DNA of 8,201 bases. It comes from JBDRGC01 sp043818215. GTDB lineage: Bacteria > Chloroflexota > Anaerolineae > Anaerolineales > UBA11858. The notes beneath the pieces are model-generated. The model saw nothing but the letters and a program-made list of their open reading frames with translations. It did no database searches and was not told where the DNA came from. The position numbers and the translations under genes were made by a program. The stretch is from NCBI GenBank assembly GCA_043818215.1, contig JBDRGC010000492.1, positions 1 through 8,201 on the forward strand, given 5' to 3'. Shown here piece after piece: positions 5,661 to 8,201 of this stretch; the stretch's first letter is position 1; each line of letters opens with the position of its first letter.

Positions 5661-6827
5661 TCATCCAGTGGCTGCGGCCTCCAAGATATGGGTGATAATG
5701 GTAGCCCCGCTGCCTCCGATATTCTGTGCCATTCCGATTTTTGCGCCCTCGACCTGAGTCCCCTCGACCTGGCCGCGCAGCTGCTCCACCATCTCCACAA
5801 TTTGATACACCCCCGTAGCACCGATTGGGTGGCCGCGCGCCTTTAGCCCGCCGCGTGTGGTGACCGGGATGCGGCCGCCGACCCGGATATCCCCGTCCAA
5901 CCCGAGACGCGGTCCCTGGCCGCGTTCCGCGAATCCGCAGGCCTCCAGCGAAAGCGCTGTCATGATCGAAAAAGCATCGTGCAATTCGAAAACGTCGATA
6001 TCCCCCGGCCCAATATTAGCCTGTGAATAAGCCTGCCGGGCCGATTTCTCCGCGGCAGAAAGCCATAGCGGATCACGCCGGTCGTGTACGGCGAGGGTAT
6101 CCGTAGCGGCTCCCGATCCGGCGACGGTGATGAGGGGTTGCCCATTGCGGCGGCGGAGCTGATCTGCCGGAACGATGAAAGCCGCCGCCGCCCCGTCGCC
6201 AATGGCGGAGGCATCCATCAACCTGATGGGAGCAGACACCATTGGCGATTTGAGATAACGCTCTTTGGTCAAGGGGATATGCAAACGGGCGTTGGGATTG
6301 TGCATGGCGTTGGCATGGGCATTGATGGGAAAGGGGGCAAAATCGGCGGGTTGCCAACCATACTCGTACATATAACGCTGCATGATCAGAGCGTTGATGC
6401 CCACAAACGACAGCCCGTGGATGATCTCCCAATCCGCGTCGGCGGCAGTTGCCAGAGCCGCGGTCGTTTCCTTGGGGAGTGAGTCGGTCATCTTCTCCGC
6501 TCCAACGACAATGGCGCTGTCCATCTCCCCCGATGCAACCGCCATCAACCCCATGCGAAACGCCGCTGCGCCAGACCCACAGGCGGCCTCGATTTTCATC
6601 GCTTCTGCGCCACGCATCCCCACCCAATCAGCGACCAATGTCCCCAGATGTTCCTGTTTTTCAAGCAGGCCAGAGAGCATATTGCCCACGAATATGGCCT
6701 CCGCGAAATCACGCCCGGCATCTTCCAACGCTGCAAAGACAGCCTCACCTGCTAAGACGAGCAGTGATTTTTCCCAGTGTTCGGCAACTGGCGTTTGTCC
6801 AATTCCTAAGATTGCTATTTCGCGCAT
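5661..6827 (-). CDS. Thiolase family protein (archaeal/SCP2-type acetyl-CoA acyltransferase)
   Basis: A 388-residue enzyme of the thiolase superfamily. The acylating cysteine is C83 in IEAACGSGAAAF. H283 in ELHDAFS replaces the NEAF motif as in SCP2-type thiolases. H333 lies in GGLKARGHPIGATG. The second catalytic cysteine of classical thiolases is absent: the C-terminal glycine-rich loop reads AQNIGGSGAT. This set fits the SCP2/archaeal-type thiolases, which form or cleave acyl-CoA thioesters. In archaea they work with a DUF35 zinc-ribbon protein and HMG-CoA synthase, neither of which is seen here. The product may serve fatty acid or acetoacetyl-CoA metabolism. AAAGGT 7 nt before the ATG supports the start. 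A 15-nt direct duplication at 5746-5771 adds a QVEGT-like five-residue repeat near residues 354-361. The gene converges on the DUF4097 gene. Confidence 0.9.
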   Translation of the reverse strand: MREIAILGIGQTPVAEHWEKSLLVLAGEAVFAALEDAGRDFAEAIFVGNMLSGLLEKQEHLGTLVADWVGMRGAEAMKIEAACGSGAAAFRMGLMAVASGEMDSAIVVGAEKMTDSLPKETTAALATAADADWEIIHGLSFVGINALIMQRYMYEYGWQPADFAPFPINAHANAMHNPNARLHIPLTKERYLKSPMVSAPIRLMDASAIGDGAAAAFIVPADQLRRRNGQPLITVAGSGAATDTLAVHDRRDPLWLSAAEKSARQAYSQANIGPGDIDVFELHDAFSIMTALSLEACGFAERGQGPRLGLDGDIRVGGRIPVTTRGGLKARGHPIGATGVYQIVEMVEQLRGQVEGTQVEGAKIGMAQNIGGSGATIITHILEAAATG

Positions 6828-6841
6828 AGATTGACCTTTGG

Positions 6842-6932
6842 GGTGACGAGTGGCGGGTGGCGAGTGGCGAGTGGCGGGTGGCGGGTGGCGGGTGGTAGGT
6901 GACTAGTGGCGGGTGGCGGGTGGCGGGTTCAC
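6842..6932. repeat. Heptanucleotide tandem repeat, (A/G)GTGGCG
   Basis: About thirteen consecutive 7-nt units run from 6842 to 6932, most reading GGTGGCG or AGTGGCG. The outer and two central units are degenerate (GGTGGTA, GGTGACT). Read on the thiolase sense strand the array is C-rich (CGCCACC), and it ends about 14 nt before the thiolase start, just upstream of its AAAGG site. It has no relation in sequence to the CCCCAAT array but shares unit length and position. Confidence 0.88.
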
Positions 6933-7142
6933 CCGACGAATGAATTCGCCGTCTGATACATTAAACTCGTTGGAAATGGGTTATAGTTATCGAAAGACCT
7001 TCCAGGTTTTCCAGGAGTGTTTGAAAAAACAGACTCAATTCTTCTGACCAGCGATTATCGCTTGAAAGAGCTGGTAGAAACCTGGTCGGGTATTCCAAAT
7101 GAAATGAAACCCACCCATATCAAATGATGATATTTCTCACGG
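6933..7142. other. Intergenic region with no clear gene; possible short coding remnant
   Basis: This gap lies upstream of the thiolase and downstream of the repeat-protein gene. The + strand frame 6987-7124 is open for 46 codons and ends in two stops at 7125-7130. Its translation contains EKTDSILLTSDYRLKEL, which looks protein-like and vaguely resembles the ILLT.D core of PIN-type proteins. No good start and ribosome binding site exist, so it may be a gene remnant. A weak 6-bp AT-rich hairpin (7117-7133) follows. No thiolase promoter could be assigned with confidence. Confidence 0.3.
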
Positions 7143-7532
7143 TCAGAGGGCCGTATCATCTTCGTCTGTCATGAAAAACAATAGCATTGCCGCACCCCCT
7201 CCGGCCAGTGAACTGGCGGCTGCTACTCTACCTAGATACTCATCGAAACCCAATTGGACATGGCGATATATCTTTCCACTAGATTCCACTCTGCCAACAT
7301 ATTCATCTGGCCCAATACGTTGTTGGTAGACTTTGCCAGTGTCAAAATCTATCCGCCCCAGGTAATCATCTGGGCCGAAGCGAGTCTGATAGATTTTTCC
7401 TGTTTCCAAGTCAACACGCCCGATAAATTTATCTGGGCCAAAACGGGTTTCGTAGACTTTTCCCGTTTTTGGATCAATACGACCCAATAATTCATCTGGC
7501 GCTACTGGGCGGTGACGGTAAATTTTTGTCAT
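7143..7532 (-). CDS. Tandem 21-residue repeat protein (beta-flower-like) with C-terminal hydrophobic segment
   Basis: A 129-residue protein made of four 21-residue repeats and a partial fifth, at about residues 13-33, 34-54, 55-75, 76-96 and 97-103. The consensus is D-E-x-[L/I/V]-G-R-[I/V]-D-x-x-TGK-[V/I]-Y-x-x-R-x-G-P. Each unit would form two or three short strands, as in the small beta-flower proteins, and I infer that fold from the pattern only. After the repeats comes AAASSLAGGGAAMLLFFM, a glycine- and alanine-rich hydrophobic stretch that could be a membrane anchor. The tail DEDDTAL is acidic. Function is unknown. The ATG at 7532 is preferred because GAGAGGTG lies 5 nt upstream; an in-frame ATG at 7562 would start inside the TCAC repeat array and has no binding site. 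Confidence 0.75.
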   Translation of the reverse strand: MTKIYRHRPVAPDELLGRIDPKTGKVYETRFGPDKFIGRVDLETGKIYQTRFGPDDYLGRIDFDTGKVYQQRIGPDEYVGRVESSGKIYRHVQLGFDEYLGRVAAASSLAGGGAAMLLFFMTDEDDTAL

Positions 7533-7537
7533 TTTTA

Positions 7538-7545
7538 CACCTCTC
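7538..7545 (-). promoter_or_regulatory. Ribosome binding site of the repeat-protein gene
   Basis: On the - strand GAGAGGTG is followed by TAAAA and the ATG at 7532. It coincides with the last unit of the TCAC-type array, so the repeat and the binding site merge. Confidence 0.65.
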
Positions 7546-7584
7546 ACATTTTCACGTCTCACTCATCACGTTTCACGTTTTCAC
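7544..7584. repeat. Degenerate 7-8 nt tandem repeat with TCAC core
   Basis: TCAC recurs at 7544, 7552, 7559, 7566, 7573 and 7581, with steps of 8, 7, 7, 7 and 8. Units resemble TTTCACG. On the sense strand of the adjacent gene they read CGTGAAA. The array occupies the leader between the TATAAT box at 7594-7599 and the ribosome binding site. Confidence 0.7.
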
Positions 7585-7593
7585 AATAGCGTT

Positions 7594-7599
7594 ATTATA
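7594..7599 (-). promoter_or_regulatory. -10 box candidate for the repeat-protein gene
   Basis: The - strand reads TATAAT exactly, placed so that transcription would start near the first TCAC repeat unit. No convincing -35 box is seen 16-18 nt upstream. The surrounding ATTATAAT is itself palindromic and also lies at the edge of the AT-rich origin candidate, so it may be compositional. Confidence 0.35.
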
Positions 7600-7680
7600 A
7601 TCTTGATATTGGTGTTGCGCGAGGTTAATCATTAATTTTCAGTATGTATATATTTATCTTTTAGTAGTCTTAGTAGGGAC

Positions 7681-7689
7681 TGTGGATAT
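7681..7689 (-). promoter_or_regulatory. DnaA-box-like site, one mismatch
   Basis: TGTGGATAT reads ATATCCACA on the - strand, one change from TTATCCACA. It lies 4 bases (GGAC is within the GC-rich step) after the TAG triplet run, matching box / GC-rich step / trio order. Confidence 0.5.
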
Positions 7690-7908
7690 GTGGAGATTTT
7701 TGCCTGGGGCTTGAAAAGGCCGCATATACAGTGTGATGCAGGTGCCTTGCCCGGATATGTGGGGGTATAACTGACGAAAGTTTCCCCCAGGGGACTTGGG
7801 GAGAAAAGTGAGGCTTTTTAGCGGTTCTCCACTCTCTTTGAAGACTTTGCGCTATGTGGCGAGTCTGGCAAAGATACCCCCATATATGGGGGTGCGGCTT
7901 TGAACGTG

Positions 7909-7917
7909 TGTGGGTAA
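7909..7917 (-). promoter_or_regulatory. DnaA-box-like site, one mismatch
   Basis: TGTGGGTAA reads TTACCCACA on the - strand, differing from the consensus at one position. It lies 31 bp before the perfect pair and in opposite orientation. Confidence 0.45.
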
Positions 7918-7948
7918 AATTGCTCTACTTCTCCCCAATTAAGTCCGG

Positions 7949-7957
7949 TTATCCACA
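7949..7957 (+). promoter_or_regulatory. DnaA box, perfect consensus
   Basis: TTATCCACA, the exact high-affinity DnaA consensus. The next perfect copy starts 21 bp downstream in the same orientation, two helical turns away and so on the same DNA face. Confidence 0.75.
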
Positions 7958-7969
7958 GTTTTATGCGAG

Positions 7970-7978
7970 TTATCCACA
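7970..7978 (+). promoter_or_regulatory. DnaA box, perfect consensus
   Basis: Second exact TTATCCACA, in tandem with the copy at 7949. Both are followed by G, giving TTATCCACAG. A weaker candidate, TACGGATAA at 7991-7999 on the opposite strand, differs at two positions. Confidence 0.75.
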
Positions 7979-8005
7979 GGTTGGCGATGGTACGGATAAG
8001 CCGGA

Positions 8006-8062
8006 GCGGTATCGCGGTACGGGTATACCGCAAAAGAGTCGGGCAACAGACCTCCGAGGTCT
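8006..8062. repeat. Two adjacent short palindromes right of the DnaA boxes
   Basis: GCGGTAT (8006-8012) pairs with ATACCGC (8025-8031) around a 12-nt loop. AGACCTCCGAGGTCT (8048-8062) is a 7-bp-arm palindrome of a kind often dispersed in environmental bacterial genomes. A short A tract, not a T tract, follows the second, so a + strand terminator is not supported. From 8063 to 8131 I see nothing definable. Confidence 0.5.
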
Positions 8063-8131
8063 TAGCCTAAATTTCGCACTTTAAAAAAAACGAATAAATA
8101 AGATGAACCAGTCTATCTGGGTAGCGTTGGT

Positions 8132-8197
8132 CTCAAAAATGGCGACGGCAACCCGCCCGAGGCCGCGAACTAAGTTGTATCCTGCGCCATTTTAGAG
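8132..8197. repeat. Inverted repeat of 13 bp enclosing 40 nt at the window end
   Basis: CTCAAAAATGGCG (8132-8144) and CGCCATTTTAGAG (8185-8197) are inverted copies with a single mismatch. The interior is GC-rich (GGCAACCCGCCCGAGGCCGCG). The run AAAATGGCG/CGCCATTTT would give a T-ending stem in both directions, so a bidirectional terminator or a small mobile palindrome are both possible. A 30-codon frame (8104-8196) crosses it but has no ribosome binding site. Confidence 0.5.
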
Positions 8198-8201
8198 CAG
8201 C

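Larger units (their letters stand above)
7588..8031. other. Candidate chromosomal replication origin (oriC-like region)
   Basis: Within a ~640-nt gene-free stretch, an AT-rich segment (7622-7676, including TATGTATATATTTATC) stands next to a DnaA-box-like site at 7681. Two perfect tandem TTATCCACA boxes lie at 7949 and 7970, and a one-mismatch box at 7909. A triplet run TAG-TAG-TCT-TAG-TAG (7662-7676) borders the first box, resembling DnaA-trio elements. G-rich motifs and inverted repeats fill the interior. No dnaA, dnaN, rpmH or parA gene is in view to confirm it, so a plasmid origin or a DnaA-regulated region remains possible. No gene in the window continues into it. Confidence 0.55.

Noticed and set aside
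6073..6834. Several frames of 84-184 residues overlapping the thiolase
   Set aside because: They are high-GC shadows. Only the 388-residue - strand frame has catalytic motifs and a ribosome binding site.
7818..8084. Two frames of 71 and 76 residues in the gap
   Set aside because: They cross the DnaA boxes and palindromes, lack ribosome binding sites and have no recognisable protein pattern.
8104..8196. 30-codon + frame starting at ATG 8104
   Set aside because: There is no ribosome binding site and its end lies in the right arm of an inverted repeat. The basic residues follow from GC-rich palindromic sequence. Not listed as a gene.

Overview
The window has moderate GC and densely packed genes separated by repeat-rich gaps. 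It most resembles chromosomal DNA of an uncultured Chloroflexota bacterium, probably of the Anaerolineae type. This is an inference from three things: a coenzyme F420 gene (cofC), an archaeal/SCP2-type thiolase, and a style of heptanucleotide tandem repeats and small palindromic elements that I associate with that group. No rRNA, tRNA, CRISPR array or transposase gene is visible.

Left block (1-2249, + strand): four tightly coupled genes read as one operon. They are a small DUF6922-like antitoxin candidate, an AbiEii-family nucleotidyltransferase toxin, a Nudix hydrolase with an N-terminal helical domain, and a DUF3800 protein. Junctions are a 17-nt overlap, a 4-nt gap and a 1-nt TGATG overlap. 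After a gap holding a strongly foldable ~100-nt element come a dual-specificity-type phosphatase (2380-2880) and a 2H phosphoesterase / 2'-5' RNA ligase-like protein (2981-3535). The first six genes are therefore mostly nucleotide, RNA-end or phosphate enzymes.

Middle block (3536-5660): a palindromic MITE-like hairpin precedes cofC. A second, larger nested inverted-repeat element (4408-4671) fills the gap up to a DUF4097 protein built from SVSG beta repeats with a short C-terminal SHOCT-like helix. A clear intrinsic terminator follows that gene and faces the convergent thiolase.

Right block (5661-8201): the thiolase and a 21-residue-repeat (beta-flower-like) protein lie on the - strand. They are followed by about 640 bases with no gene. 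That gap carries two perfect DnaA boxes 21 bp apart, two near-consensus boxes, an AT-rich stretch and an in-phase TAG triplet run beside a box. It is a good candidate for a chromosomal replication origin.

A theme across the window is short tandem repeats with a 7-nt period placed directly upstream of start codons, at 2-27, 2897-2969, 6842-6932 and 7544-7584. In two cases the array fills the space between a promoter-like -10 box and the ribosome binding site. Such heptamer arrays recall the STRR repeats of cyanobacteria, whose best-known unit is also CCCCA(A/G)T.
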